64,000 bases of DNA from contig NZ_JAHKRR010000008.1 of NCBI RefSeq assembly GCF_018863395.1, positions 62,001 through 126,000 of the forward strand, read 5' to 3'. Under the pieces are notes generated by a model. That model was not told the DNA's origin, did no database searches, and saw nothing but the letters and a program-made list of their open reading frames with translations. This document shows, piece by piece, positions 34,838-44,783 of the stretch. Position 1 is the first letter of the stretch. Each line of letters opens with the position of its first letter. The position numbers and the translations under genes are program-made. The DNA comes from Sinomicrobium weinanense (lineage in GTDB: Bacteria > Bacteroidota > Bacteroidia > Flavobacteriales > Flavobacteriaceae).

Positions 34838-35881
34838 CTATTCTGCCGTAATAATCATACGTTTTATATTCAGATCCACATAGTCATTTCCGCCGCCGGT
34901 ATCTGAGGTATCTTCCACCAGGGCGACCATATAGACATCCCGGTTAAGTGACCTGAAGAAGATCAATTCGCCCGGAGCGATCTGCTGAATAAATCTGCCC
35001 GGTCCATAATTCCTGCTGTTTAGCCCGAGGTCACCTATTTTTTTCTCCGCTTCCTCAAATGCGGCAAGTATATTTTCTTCTCCGGTCAGTCCTTCAAAAA
35101 TATCCGGGTTATTGCTGTCTTCGGGCAGTTTCATCATGACCCCGTCATTCTTGTTTTCCCATTGATTATTGATGATTTTACCGGGCTCAAACTGCCCGAG
35201 GCGCCCAGCAGCAGATGGTTGTATCATGACCAACCCGTCCACACTGCTCTTTAAAAGACCGAAATCGATCCGGGCCTGTATGTCCGGATCCGACAGAGCT
35301 TCCGCCCTACTGTATACTACTCCGTCAATCACGTCGAGCATGGTGAGCCCTTCTTCCGAATCGGGTTGTTCCAGTCTTACCTGAACAGGATCTGTGGTTA
35401 CGGGGAGAACGGGATCTTTTGAGATACTTATAACAAAATCATCGTAACCTTCCATTGGTACGGCACTGCCGGCTCCGGTGATCCGCAACACTATGTTTAA
35501 GCTATCCCCTTCGGAAAATGCATTGGGGAACAGTGTCACTTCTGCTTCCTCACTATGGCTGCTGTTTGCCGGAATTGTTATATCTCCCTGTATACTGAAA
35601 TGCTGCCCTTCAACAGCAGATGATTCCGATTCCACCGCTTCAAACACAGCGGTGAGTGGTTCGGCCACCTGATACCCTACATAACGGATACGCAACGGAA
35701 CGGTTATCGTATCTTCGGACTTTAATACAACATCAGCAGACAGTTCATCATTATCCCATCTGAAAAACCGGCCTTCAATCAGCGCGTCGTTACCCTCATC
35801 ATCGTCAGAACATCCGCCTGCCGACAAAGACAGCAGCAGGAGAAGCAATAATTGAAATGTAATCAAGACTTTTCGTTTCAT
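34838..35881 (-). CDS. Lipoprotein in surface-glycan-binding position with a novel C-terminal domain
   Basis: A 347-residue lipoprotein (lipobox SAGGC). Residues about 25-165 form a Calx-beta/DUF4843-like beta-sandwich with strands such as LNIVLRITG. Residues about 195-345 form a separate domain that is clearly related to the whole mature part of the next protein upstream (35944-36561): GPGRFIQQIAPGELIFFRSL against GPGERIGRLQTGDYIAFQSL, then NRDVYMVALV against SRDIYAIGRI. No family was recognised for this domain. The position behind SusD and the secretion signal suggest a surface glycan-binding protein. The gene lies 26 bases after the GH78 start region in the same transcript. Confidence 0.65.
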   Translation of the reverse strand: MKRKVLITFQLLLLLLLSLSAGGCSDDDEGNDALIEGRFFRWDNDELSADVVLKSEDTITVPLRIRYVGYQVAEPLTAVFEAVESESSAVEGQHFSIQGDITIPANSSHSEEAEVTLFPNAFSEGDSLNIVLRITGAGSAVPMEGYDDFVISISKDPVLPVTTDPVQVRLEQPDSEEGLTMLDVIDGVVYSRAEALSDPDIQARIDFGLLKSSVDGLVMIQPSAAGRLGQFEPGKIINNQWENKNDGVMMKLPEDSNNPDIFEGLTGEENILAAFEEAEKKIGDLGLNSRNYGPGRFIQQIAPGELIFFRSLNRDVYMVALVEDTSDTGGGNDYVDLNIKRMIITAE

Positions 35882-35943
35882 AATTTTTGGTGTTTATATC
35901 GGTTGATCAAGAAACTGTTTGAAGTTATAAAAATGCCCCGGTA

Positions 35944-36561
35944 TTAACCGGCAATTTTCCAATGTACCGTAATTGAGCCTCCAATACCCTTTTCGATATT
36001 TACTATACGTCCTATCGCATAAATATCCCTGGACAGGGATTGAAATGCAATATAATCGCCTGTCTGAAGCCTGCCGATACGTTCTCCGGGGCCAAGAAGC
36101 GGATCATAATTATCGCGACGCTTCACTGTTTGTACGGCCTCCTTACAGAATGCTTTCAAATGGCTCTCCTTTTTAATTTCGCGGTACGCTTTCCTGTTGG
36201 CCTTGTTGTTCTCCACGGCAATAAGCCTGCCCCTGTTCCTTGTTTTCCATTTTTTCTTTACGCCTTGCCGGTATCGTTTCCCGTATATCTTGTCTCCGGA
36301 GAAGGACGGACAAATAAAATTGGCTCCCGTACCCTCCCCGTGTACGTATATCAGGTCAATACTACCCTGATTTGAAGTGGCATCCTTCAGCTTGTATTCT
36401 TTACCTTCTATCAGGTCCAGAAACCCGCCTTCGGTGGTTTTATATCCCTGGCCGCCCAATGTCGTTACTACTTTATTTATCTTTTTATCGGTGGCCTGGG
36501 CATATCCCGGCATACATAATCCGGAAACGCACCATGCCATCATCAATACATATATTTTCAT
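35944..36561 (-). CDS. Secreted single-domain paralogue of the lipoprotein's C-terminal domain
   Basis: A 205-residue secreted protein (signal peptide ending GYAQA). Its body (about residues 40-205) is homologous to the C-terminal domain of the lipoprotein encoded just downstream, sharing a FLDLIEGKEY strand and the GPG-x-R/E-I ... RD-hydrophobic pattern, and it has a very basic middle (RYRQGVKKKWKTRNRGR). No family was recognised. The basic patch could bind a sulfated, negatively charged glycan. It lies between the SusD and lipoprotein genes, the spot where PULs carry their glycan-binding proteins. Confidence 0.6.
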   Translation of the reverse strand: MKIYVLMMAWCVSGLCMPGYAQATDKKINKVVTTLGGQGYKTTEGGFLDLIEGKEYKLKDATSNQGSIDLIYVHGEGTGANFICPSFSGDKIYGKRYRQGVKKKWKTRNRGRLIAVENNKANRKAYREIKKESHLKAFCKEAVQTVKRRDNYDPLLGPGERIGRLQTGDYIAFQSLSRDIYAIGRIVNIEKGIGGSITVHWKIAG

Positions 36562-36614
36562 ACGAATAAAGATTAGTGGTTAATAATGAGAAGTGTAATA
36601 CTCATTTCTTACCT

Positions 36615-38111
36615 CTACCATCCCGGATTCTGATGTCCTGCTATATTCGGGTTGGTCTGGATCTCTGACAGGGGAATGGGGTATAATTCATATTTAGGAT
36701 CATATGAAGTACCGAATAACTTTGTTTCAAAGCCTGTTTCTATGGCCTCCTTCAATTTGCCCATTCTCCTGATATCAAATACTTCGTGAAACTCGAAGGA
36801 AAACTCCCAGAACCGTTCTTTGTAGATCAGCTCCCTGAATTCCTCCGGGGTGGCTGCCGCCTGCTGATCGTAAGTACCCGCATGTGCTCTTTCCCTGACC
36901 TCATTAAGGTAATCAAATGCTGTGGCATTCGGACCATTCAGTTCATTTTCTATTTCGGCCAGCATCAGTATCACATCTGAAAACCGGTAGATGATAATAT
37001 CCGTTTCACCGTCAACAAAATTCATCTCCGGATCCTGGTATTTGGCCTGGGCCATACCGTTCCTGGGGTCTCCGTAAGGCCCGTTACCACTACCGAAAAC
37101 AAATACCTGGTTCGTTCCCCGGGCCGTATAGCGCTCCAGCCAGGTAACATCCCTTCTGACATCTGTGGAATCGTAAGACTGATAAAATTCCTGTGTACAT
37201 CCGCCGTGATACTGGCCGGTTCCGCCAAAAGGCGAGCGAAGAGGCCCCCAGATATGCGCCATTCCTGTTCCCTGGCCGCCTACTGCCCTGCTTTGCTGTA
37301 CTGCAAAGACAATTTCCGCATTCAATTCATTGTCCAGTTTAAAGATATCGGCATAGTTGTCCAGCAGGTCATAACCGTAAGCCCCTTTGTTTTCATACAG
37401 GCTCACCAGCAATGTCCGGGCCTCTTCCAGTCCTGAACCGTCATTCATGGGCTCCCCGGCCATCGTCAGGTACACCTTGGCCAGCAAAAATCTGGCGGTT
37501 CCCCTGGTTACCCTGCCTTTTTTATCATCTGTCCTGTTTGGCGGGAGGTTTTCGTCAGCTTCTTTAAGATCTTCAATAATGGCAGCATATACCTCGCTCA
37601 TGGGCGCTCTCGGCTGGTTGACATCTTCCAGGCTGGTCGTCTCCTTTAAGTATAAGGGAACATCGCCAAATAGCCGTACCAGGTTAAAGTAATTGTAAGC
37701 CCGTAACCACTTTGCTTCAGCGATCAATCGCTTCTTCAGGGTTTCATCCATGTCTATATCAGGAATCCGATCGATCGCCGTATTTGCCCTGTTTATCATA
37801 TCGTAGACTGCACTCCAATAAGGCTCGATGATTTGAAAATTAGACGCATCAAAAGAATAATTTGCAAACATCCGCCTATTTGGCAACCTCGATGCTGAAT
37901 GGGGGGCCGGCATAAAGGTAAGCGATGTGAAATAAGTGTCGTGAAACGGACGCCTGTTCAATCCGTTGTATATCGCAATGACCGCCGCATCGGCATCAGC
38001 TTCCGATACATAAAAGTTATTCGGGCTCAGGTCGGAATACACCTCTTCGTCCAATGAAGTGCAACCGGCCAGTAAAAGCATTACTATCAGGCTATTTATA
38101 ATCGTCTTCAT
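36615..38111 (-). CDS. SusD/RagB-family outer-membrane glycan-binding lipoprotein, second
   Basis: A 498-residue SusD-family lipoprotein (lipobox LLLAGC). Visible parts are the N-terminal LDEEVYSDLSPNNFYVSEAD with DADAAVIAIYNGLN, the TPR-like core (AEAKWLRAYNYFNLVRLFGDVPL) and the C-terminal region (FRELIYKERFWEFSFEFHEVFDIRR ... YPIPLSEIQTNP). It is paired with the SusC gene 18 bases upstream and forms the locus B importer, binding rhamnose-containing, probably sulfated oligosaccharides at the cell surface. No anomalies seen. Confidence 0.95.
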   Translation of the reverse strand: MKTIINSLIVMLLLAGCTSLDEEVYSDLSPNNFYVSEADADAAVIAIYNGLNRRPFHDTYFTSLTFMPAPHSASRLPNRRMFANYSFDASNFQIIEPYWSAVYDMINRANTAIDRIPDIDMDETLKKRLIAEAKWLRAYNYFNLVRLFGDVPLYLKETTSLEDVNQPRAPMSEVYAAIIEDLKEADENLPPNRTDDKKGRVTRGTARFLLAKVYLTMAGEPMNDGSGLEEARTLLVSLYENKGAYGYDLLDNYADIFKLDNELNAEIVFAVQQSRAVGGQGTGMAHIWGPLRSPFGGTGQYHGGCTQEFYQSYDSTDVRRDVTWLERYTARGTNQVFVFGSGNGPYGDPRNGMAQAKYQDPEMNFVDGETDIIIYRFSDVILMLAEIENELNGPNATAFDYLNEVRERAHAGTYDQQAAATPEEFRELIYKERFWEFSFEFHEVFDIRRMGKLKEAIETGFETKLFGTSYDPKYELYPIPLSEIQTNPNIAGHQNPGW

Positions 38112-38128
38112 CTCTTTATTTTTTTTGA

Positions 38129-41100
38129 TTAAAATCCTATTTTAACACCGAGTTGGTACATCCTTGCCCTGGGATAAGATGCAAAGTCGATCCCCGGAGC
38201 AAGGTTGTTTTGTCCAAATACCCCAACCTCGGGATCAAAGCCGGAATAGTTGGTTATGGTCAATAAATTATGAGCTGTGGCATACAATTCTACATTCCTG
38301 ATAAAATCATCGGGCTTCATCTGCAGCCTGTACCGCAACGAGACATTTTTCAGGCGGATAAACGATGCATCTTCCACAATGGCGCTGTTGGGCTGCATAT
38401 TACTCTGTTCAACTCCCCCGGGCCACCTGAAATCGTTGTGCTGATTTTCACTGGTCCACCTTTTTTCTCCCCATTCCTGCAACTGGTTATTGAGCATTCT
38501 TCCCGATGCGATAAAAAGGCGGTCTACATTGATCATCTCATTACCATAAGACCCCTGGAAAAACAGGTTGAGCGAAAATTGCTTATAGGAGATGTCATTA
38601 TTCCACCCGAAAATAAATTTGGGATTGGGGTCTCCGATAATAACGCGGTCGTCGGGAGTAACCACCCCGTCTCCGTTGACATCCTCAAACTTCCAGTGAC
38701 CGGGGCCTCTGTCGTTATTGAACAAGGGGATAGAGGGATTTCCGTCATAATCAAAATCTGACGGCTGGATAAGGCCTGTAACCCTGTAACCATAAAAACT
38801 GCCATAGGGTTCCCCTTCCCGCATAACATTTCCGGGGATAGCCACTATATTCCGGGCAAGGTCCGGGCCATATATATCTGACCCGTCTTCACCAAGGTCC
38901 AATATCTCAGACCTGTTAAAGCTGATATTAAAATTCGGGTTCCATACTACTTTTTTACCGATCTCTCCGCTAACGGTAACTTCAAGCCCCTTATTTTCAA
39001 GAGACCCGATATTTTTCATGGTTGAAGTATATCCCGCCGAAGGAGATAACTGGTAATTCTGCAACAGGTCGTCTGTTCTTTTGTAATAGGCATCCACGGT
39101 AATATTCAGCCTGTTGTTGAACAGGCCCATATCGATCCCGGCATCGACCTGCGTGGTCTTTTCCCATTCCAGGTCCGGGTTTCCCAAAACGGAAGGGGCA
39201 ACACCGGACACTGCATTTCCCCCGACAATATAATTGGCAACCCCCAGTTGGGACAACGAGCCATAGGGAGGTATGGCCTGGCTGCCTGTTAAACCATAAC
39301 TGGTCCTTAATTTCAGATTGGAAAACACGAACGAGTTTTTCATGAAATTCTCATTGGATACGGTCCATGCCACAGCCGCCGACGGAAAAACACCGTATTT
39401 TTTATTCTCTGAAAACACACTGGACCCGTCTACCCTTCCCGATAATGTCAGGAAGTACTTGCGCTTATAATTATAATTTGCCCGCAGGTAATAGGACTGG
39501 AGTTCCCGCTTTACCTTCGAGGTAGACCAGACAGTAGGCAGTAACCCGAGTTGGAGCCCGTCGGTACCGAGGTTATCCGTAGGAAAATCCTGCACACGAT
39601 TATTCACCCGCCGGGCTACCTTCTGCTGCCAGGAATACCCGCCAGCTATATCGACATGATGCTGTCTGAATTCTTTATTGTAATTGGCAAAGGCCTCTAC
39701 AAGATAATCGTTGAACTGAAATGTACTTAAAACAGCCATCCCGTTATTTAATTCTCCCTGGACCGTAGTGGTAGGCCAGAATATGTCCCTTCTGTTACTC
39801 TTGTTGTTTGCTCCTCCCCTGAGGTTTAGTTTCAGACCGGGAAGCAGGTCATAAATCGCATGGATATTGATCAACAGATTTTCATCACTGGTCTCGTTCG
39901 TTTGTTCTCTCAATAATGACAAAGGGTTCTGGAACTCGGGGTTTTCATCGTCTGTTTCAGACAATTCGCCTCCCATTGCAGCTGGATTTGCCTTATAAGC
40001 ATTAAAAATGGCTCCGGGCGTGGTAATTATACCGCTCCCTTCTTCCGACCTGTTGCTCATTGACCTCGTATAATTTATATTGGTGCGAAGGGTGACCTTG
40101 TCGCTCAGGGTATTATTGAGGTTTACCCTGATATTCCCCCTGTTGAAATCGGTATATTTCAAGACCCCTTCAACCTTGGTGTAATTGGCCGATATAAAAT
40201 ACCTGGACGCCTTGGTCCCTCCCGAGATCCCCAATTGATACCGGTGGGAGGCTCCTGTTCTGAGTATTTGTGAGATCCAGTCTGTTGTTGGCAGATCTGT
40301 CCAATGCGGGCGACCGTCGAGACCGTCATATCGGGGCTGATTTCCGTTTGAGACCCTTTCTTCATCCTTTATCCTTCCAAAATCAGGCCCGTTCAGCAAC
40401 GCGGGAAAATCGGGAACACTGGACATGGTCATTTCAGATGTAAAAGTTACCCTGGTCTTTCCTATTTTACCTCCCTTAGTGGTGATCATAATCACCCCGT
40501 TGGCTCCCCTGGCCCCGTATATGGCGGTAGCTGAAGCGTCTTTAAGGACCTCTACGGACTCTATTTCATCAGGGTTGAGGAACGACAGCGGGTTTGCAGT
40601 TTGCTTTGTATATGAATCGCCGTCTGCTTCTCCCGATTCCGGCAGGGGGTAGCCATCAAGTACAATAAGTGGTTCATTGCTTCCCGAGATGGAATTTGAT
40701 CCCCTGATCCTGATAGAGGATCCGCCTCCGGGTTCGGCGGAAGTACTTGTAATATGTACCCCTGCGGCCCGGCCCTGCAGGGCCTGGTTTATGGTCACCG
40801 CCGGAGCTTTCTCGATATCACTGGCCGTCACCGAAGAGACCGACCCTGTAAGATCTGACTTCCGCTGGGTCCCATACCCCACTACAACCACTTCGTCCAG
40901 GGCCTGGGCATCTTCTTTCATTGCAATGGTAATTTCCGTCCGGCCCTCTACCGCTATTTCCTGCGTTTGATATCCCATATAGGAAACTATCAGAACCGCG
41001 TCTTTTTTTACCCCGGAAAGTGTAAACTTCCCGTCAAAATCGGTAAGGGTACCGTTATTGGTCCCCTCGACCCGGATACTTGTACCTATCAGCGGTTTTC

Positions 41101-41251
41101 CCTCCGGGTCCAGGACAGTACCGCTGACAACTATTTCCTGTTCATTTCCGGGCCCGGTAAAAACCGAAGCCTGCAATTCCCCGTATGTGCCCGTTCCCAC
41201 AATGAGGAGCAGACACCATAATACCTTTTGAAAGGTGATAAACTTCTTCAT
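38129..41251 (-). CDS. SusC-family TonB-dependent outer-membrane transporter, second
   Basis: A 1040-residue SusC-type transporter with an N-terminal signal peptide (ending ELQAS), a carboxypeptidase-regulatory-like domain (about 43-115; VSGTVLDPEGKPLIGTSIRV), the junction LDEVVVVGYGTQRKSDLTG, a plug with SNSISGSNEPLIVLDGYP and VLKDASATAIYGARGANGV, and a large beta barrel ending LGVKIGF with the usual terminal Phe. It works with the adjacent SusD to import oligosaccharides using TonB. Its start lies 45 bases after the GH127 gene's stop, so it may be co-transcribed with the genes upstream. Confidence 0.95.
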   Translation of the reverse strand: MKKFITFQKVLWCLLLIVGTGTYGELQASVFTGPGNEQEIVVSGTVLDPEGKPLIGTSIRVEGTNNGTLTDFDGKFTLSGVKKDAVLIVSYMGYQTQEIAVEGRTEITIAMKEDAQALDEVVVVGYGTQRKSDLTGSVSSVTASDIEKAPAVTINQALQGRAAGVHITSTSAEPGGGSSIRIRGSNSISGSNEPLIVLDGYPLPESGEADGDSYTKQTANPLSFLNPDEIESVEVLKDASATAIYGARGANGVIMITTKGGKIGKTRVTFTSEMTMSSVPDFPALLNGPDFGRIKDEERVSNGNQPRYDGLDGRPHWTDLPTTDWISQILRTGASHRYQLGISGGTKASRYFISANYTKVEGVLKYTDFNRGNIRVNLNNTLSDKVTLRTNINYTRSMSNRSEEGSGIITTPGAIFNAYKANPAAMGGELSETDDENPEFQNPLSLLREQTNETSDENLLINIHAIYDLLPGLKLNLRGGANNKSNRRDIFWPTTTVQGELNNGMAVLSTFQFNDYLVEAFANYNKEFRQHHVDIAGGYSWQQKVARRVNNRVQDFPTDNLGTDGLQLGLLPTVWSTSKVKRELQSYYLRANYNYKRKYFLTLSGRVDGSSVFSENKKYGVFPSAAVAWTVSNENFMKNSFVFSNLKLRTSYGLTGSQAIPPYGSLSQLGVANYIVGGNAVSGVAPSVLGNPDLEWEKTTQVDAGIDMGLFNNRLNITVDAYYKRTDDLLQNYQLSPSAGYTSTMKNIGSLENKGLEVTVSGEIGKKVVWNPNFNISFNRSEILDLGEDGSDIYGPDLARNIVAIPGNVMREGEPYGSFYGYRVTGLIQPSDFDYDGNPSIPLFNNDRGPGHWKFEDVNGDGVVTPDDRVIIGDPNPKFIFGWNNDISYKQFSLNLFFQGSYGNEMINVDRLFIASGRMLNNQLQEWGEKRWTSENQHNDFRWPGGVEQSNMQPNSAIVEDASFIRLKNVSLRYRLQMKPDDFIRNVELYATAHNLLTITNYSGFDPEVGVFGQNNLAPGIDFASYPRARMYQLGVKIGF

Positions 41252-41296
41252 AATTTTGGTCTTACTGTTGATTGATTTTTCTATTTATCATATATG

Positions 41297-43240
41297 CTAT
41301 GGCGCCATTGGAAAAGTCAGCCGCCGCAGCACCGTATTGCCCATGGGCACCAATGTCATATCCATTTTGTTCCCATTCGTGTCCCGAAGCTGGGTTTTGA
41401 TCTTTAAAACCGGTTTATCAAACGGAAATGCTACATCGGATTTCGCCTTATCCCGTACCAATTCAAAAGAAGGGTTTTCCGGCCATTGATAATCCCAGCC
41501 GTTTTGGTCCGTACATGTCACATTCCACTGGTAAAATCCGCTGGTGTTGTGTTCCTTCAGTTTTCGTTTGGTAAAGGGAAAGGCAAGTGCATACAGCAGC
41601 GGGCCCCGCCGGATGAAATATTGCCGGTTCCCTTCCGGATCGACATCAGCAGTTTGCTTAACATCAAAATTGAACTGTACCCTGACCTTATCACCCGTTT
41701 TCCAGGCCCTGGTCACTGAAATTGTATTGTTGGCAGTGTCTATTTCGGCATCTTCCACCCCGCTGATATCCACATCTGTAACACCGAACGGCTTCCTGAA
41801 CGTAAAAGTGAACGATGCGGGCTGCCCAACGGTAAATACAAAATCGATGTTGTCTTCAAACGGATAGGCGGTCTGTTCTTCAATAGTGACTTCCGTTCCT
41901 TTTACTGTGGTGGTATATGATGACGGGCCGAACATCACCGCAGTAACTCCCGATCCATCGGCATTGTCCATCCACATTCCCTGCACATAATACGGCATAA
42001 GCCTGCCGGAGTTGAGCGTACAGCATGAGGCTGCGTAGTGGTTGCTGTCAAACGTATACCGGCCCAGTTTTTTCTTAGGGTCAATGGCTATGCGGTTGTC
42101 TTTGGTCAGGTAACTCACCGCTGACAGATCGGCAAACCGCGCTCCCTGGGCGGCATTGAAAACTGCGCGTTCGGTCCGGTCGGCCAGCTGCATGTCTCCC
42201 GAAAAACTGATCATACTGTTAAACGGGCTGATCAGTTCGGTGATACCGCAATACTCATAGGCTTCGTTCCCCGTACCTTTTCGTTCCTGTACATTCTCGT
42301 CGGCACGCATGGCCCCGCCGGGTGTCGTGGCATAATTCAACTTGTACATGGCATTGCGGGCATATTGCTCATACTCCGGTGCAGGATACAATGCCTTCAG
42401 CCAGAAGGGGGCCATAAACCCCTCGGCGATATGTGCCCCGTGGTTGGAGAAATAAGGTTTTTTAGCCTCAAGCCGTTTTGGTGCAAGGTCCTCGATATTC
42501 GTATCGGCCCGGTCGAGATCGGCATACAGTTTTTTTGCGAACTCCGCGTAAGCCTTGTTTTCCGTGGTGCGGTACAACCATTCCAATATTTCGAAATACC
42601 CTACGCCATGGCCCGTACCGCCGTCCGTACCTGTGGCAAAAGGATTTTTTTTGCGGTATTTCTCCATGGTGAGCTGTACGGCCTTTTTTAAATGGTCGAG
42701 TACGCGCTTATCACCCGTAAATTCGTAATAAGCGGCAAGCGCCACCATAATCCGGCTCTGTGTCCATAACTCCCCGTTGGGCCCGGTAAAATTGTATCGG
42801 GTATGCGGTGTATCGCCTTTTTTATAAATGCCGATATACCCGGAAGTATCTGTATTGTTTATGATCTCATTGACCCAGGCCTGCGCACTGTCGATATACT
42901 GCCTGTTTTCCGTGAGGTAAGCCATCCGGATAATGGCGTCTTTCCAATAGCCTTCATGTTCACCGCTCCACCATTCCTTCCGGTTGTCGTATTTCCTGTC
43001 ATTAAGCCGGTTCTGGTTGACAAACAGATTGTATGTCACGGTATTGCTGATCTTGTCAAAGCTACCGATCAACCCCTGCCGCAGGTCCCTGTCCATCTGG
43101 TTTTTTATCCAGCCCATCGGTTTTATGGCTCCGACTCCTGCCAAACGGTAAGTGTACACACTTTTTTCCTGGGCCCGGGTATTCAGTGATACCCCGACCA
43201 TCAATCCAATTAAAGCCGCTATTTTTAATTTCTTTCTCAT
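41297..43240 (-). CDS. GH127-type beta-L-arabinofuranosidase (DUF1680 family)
   Basis: A 647-residue secreted enzyme (signal peptide ending NTRAQ). The DUF1680 catalytic domain shows the Zn/Cys site of GH127: E329-x-C331 in AYEYCGITEL and the pair C406-C407 in ASCCTLNSGR. The Bifidobacterium longum enzyme HypBA1 uses E338, C340, C417 and C418, with almost the same spacing; its Cys417 is the nucleophile. A jelly-roll C-terminus follows (YTTTVKGTEVTIEEQ). GH127 and its sister families hydrolyse beta-L-arabinofuranosides and some other sugars, so an L-Araf or related branch on the glycan is likely. It lies upstream of SusC in the same direction. Confidence 0.88.
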   Translation of the reverse strand: MRKKLKIAALIGLMVGVSLNTRAQEKSVYTYRLAGVGAIKPMGWIKNQMDRDLRQGLIGSFDKISNTVTYNLFVNQNRLNDRKYDNRKEWWSGEHEGYWKDAIIRMAYLTENRQYIDSAQAWVNEIINNTDTSGYIGIYKKGDTPHTRYNFTGPNGELWTQSRIMVALAAYYEFTGDKRVLDHLKKAVQLTMEKYRKKNPFATGTDGGTGHGVGYFEILEWLYRTTENKAYAEFAKKLYADLDRADTNIEDLAPKRLEAKKPYFSNHGAHIAEGFMAPFWLKALYPAPEYEQYARNAMYKLNYATTPGGAMRADENVQERKGTGNEAYEYCGITELISPFNSMISFSGDMQLADRTERAVFNAAQGARFADLSAVSYLTKDNRIAIDPKKKLGRYTFDSNHYAASCCTLNSGRLMPYYVQGMWMDNADGSGVTAVMFGPSSYTTTVKGTEVTIEEQTAYPFEDNIDFVFTVGQPASFTFTFRKPFGVTDVDISGVEDAEIDTANNTISVTRAWKTGDKVRVQFNFDVKQTADVDPEGNRQYFIRRGPLLYALAFPFTKRKLKEHNTSGFYQWNVTCTDQNGWDYQWPENPSFELVRDKAKSDVAFPFDKPVLKIKTQLRDTNGNKMDMTLVPMGNTVLRRLTFPMAP

Positions 43241-43313
43241 AATTGATGTCCTTCAACTTTATTCTGCCGGTTTCACAACTATTCTTTTGATCTATATTCT
43301 TTTTTAACTCTCA

Positions 43314-44756
43314 TTATTGCGATACTCCCGGGTATAGGTCCAGGGTATAGTCTGTCCTGTCCCGGGGTAAACTTTTTATAACGATCTTTTGCAGACGATC
43401 ATCCCAAAGGATGTCGGGGTAACTGCCTTCATCTTTCGGTTCTGTAATGAAAAACCTGTCCCCCTGTAACGGGTCATAAACAAAATCCCATTCCCCGTTA
43501 TTAACCGACAGCCTAAACCCGTCGGGAAAGTGCCGGTTTGCCCCGACAAAAACCTCAGTATCCCCTTTTGCTTTTTCGTAGGAAAAATTTATTTTCAGAT
43601 GTCGTTTGGCAAACCGGTATTTAAAATGTGTCAACCTGCCCGCAATCTTTGACGGAAATGGCCTTGCAATGATATCTGTTATGTATTTTCGCTCTGCGGT
43701 CCCTACGGCCACGCTATCCTGAAAAACAGCCCATGTAAATTTTCCCATATGATTGGTCCCTTTCCATCGCGACCCCAGGAACCAGGCTTTTATCATACCC
43801 ATTCCCAGGGAATCTGTGATACGGGCCGTTTCCATATATGCATTTTCATACCTTTGCTGCTCACTGATATCCCGGTCTGTCTCATCATAGGTTGCGGAGC
43901 CCCATTCTCCCAAAAACAAGGGAGCATCAGATAAAGCCGCCTCATTTTTGTACCGGCCAATAGTCGGTTTTATAGCTGAAAGGTCCAGCTGGTAAATATG
44001 GGGTGCAAACATGATCTTCGGTCTCCGGATATCTTCCTTCATTTCCCAGAACGGTATCTTTCGTTTAGCACGGTCCGGGTTCTTTTCCATAAGCATAGGT
44101 TGATACAGTGCCCATTTTGTAGTATCGATCTTCCGGAGGCTATCGATCATACGCCGGTACAACGGCATCAAATACTTCCGTTGAACCTCGTCATAAGAAC
44201 CTTCTGTATTTCCTTTATGAGGTTCATTGAGCAGGTCATAGCTATACACATAAGGTTCGTCCCGGTATCTCTTCCACAAACGCTGCCATCCCTGTATCAC
44301 AACATCCTGCGTGTTGCCTTTATTGAGCCAGAGCCGGCCCCATATTTCCTTTTCGTTAGACTTTCTCACCCTGTAAACCGTCAGTTTAAATCCCGTATAT
44401 ATCCCGAATGCTTTGCCGAGGGCGACCATTCTATCCAGTTCTTTGAGATATGTGCTGTCCAGGGAATATCCCGGCCACGCCCCCAGCCGGGCCATGTCTA
44501 ACCGTATGACCTGGAAATTGGCTCCCATCCGTGCAGCTCTTAGATAATCTTTTTCGGTATACGCGATTCTGCCCAGAAGGTCTTCCGTGTTCATCACAAA
44601 GCCCCGCGGTACAAACTGCCGGCCTTCGCCAGGTTCAAAATAAGTATAACGAAGCGCTCCGGGCACTTTTTGTCCGTAAGCGTTCATCGTACAAAAAAGC
44701 ACTATGAGGAAGATATCGGAGATTTGACCCATCTTTATTTTTAATATTTTATTCAT
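43314..44756 (-). CDS. GH5-like glycoside hydrolase
   Basis: A 480-residue secreted clan-A TIM-barrel enzyme (signal peptide ending NAYGQ). The acid/base lies in YDLLNEPH (E178) and the nucleophile in LFLGEWGS (E284), the arrangement of GH5. Between them lie VIRLDMARL (about 84-92) and MFAPHIYQLD (His of the active site, about 253). A beta domain of ~130 residues follows the barrel. GH5 enzymes act on beta-linked glucans, mannans and glycolipid sugars; the subfamily cannot be told here. As one of the few endo-acting candidates of locus B it may cleave the glycan backbone. It lies 73 bases upstream of the GH127 gene. Confidence 0.82.
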   Translation of the reverse strand: MNKILKIKMGQISDIFLIVLFCTMNAYGQKVPGALRYTYFEPGEGRQFVPRGFVMNTEDLLGRIAYTEKDYLRAARMGANFQVIRLDMARLGAWPGYSLDSTYLKELDRMVALGKAFGIYTGFKLTVYRVRKSNEKEIWGRLWLNKGNTQDVVIQGWQRLWKRYRDEPYVYSYDLLNEPHKGNTEGSYDEVQRKYLMPLYRRMIDSLRKIDTTKWALYQPMLMEKNPDRAKRKIPFWEMKEDIRRPKIMFAPHIYQLDLSAIKPTIGRYKNEAALSDAPLFLGEWGSATYDETDRDISEQQRYENAYMETARITDSLGMGMIKAWFLGSRWKGTNHMGKFTWAVFQDSVAVGTAERKYITDIIARPFPSKIAGRLTHFKYRFAKRHLKINFSYEKAKGDTEVFVGANRHFPDGFRLSVNNGEWDFVYDPLQGDRFFITEPKDEGSYPDILWDDRLQKIVIKSLPRDRTDYTLDLYPGVSQ

Positions 44757-44783
44757 AACCCGGAGCTTCGAAACACCATTTGA

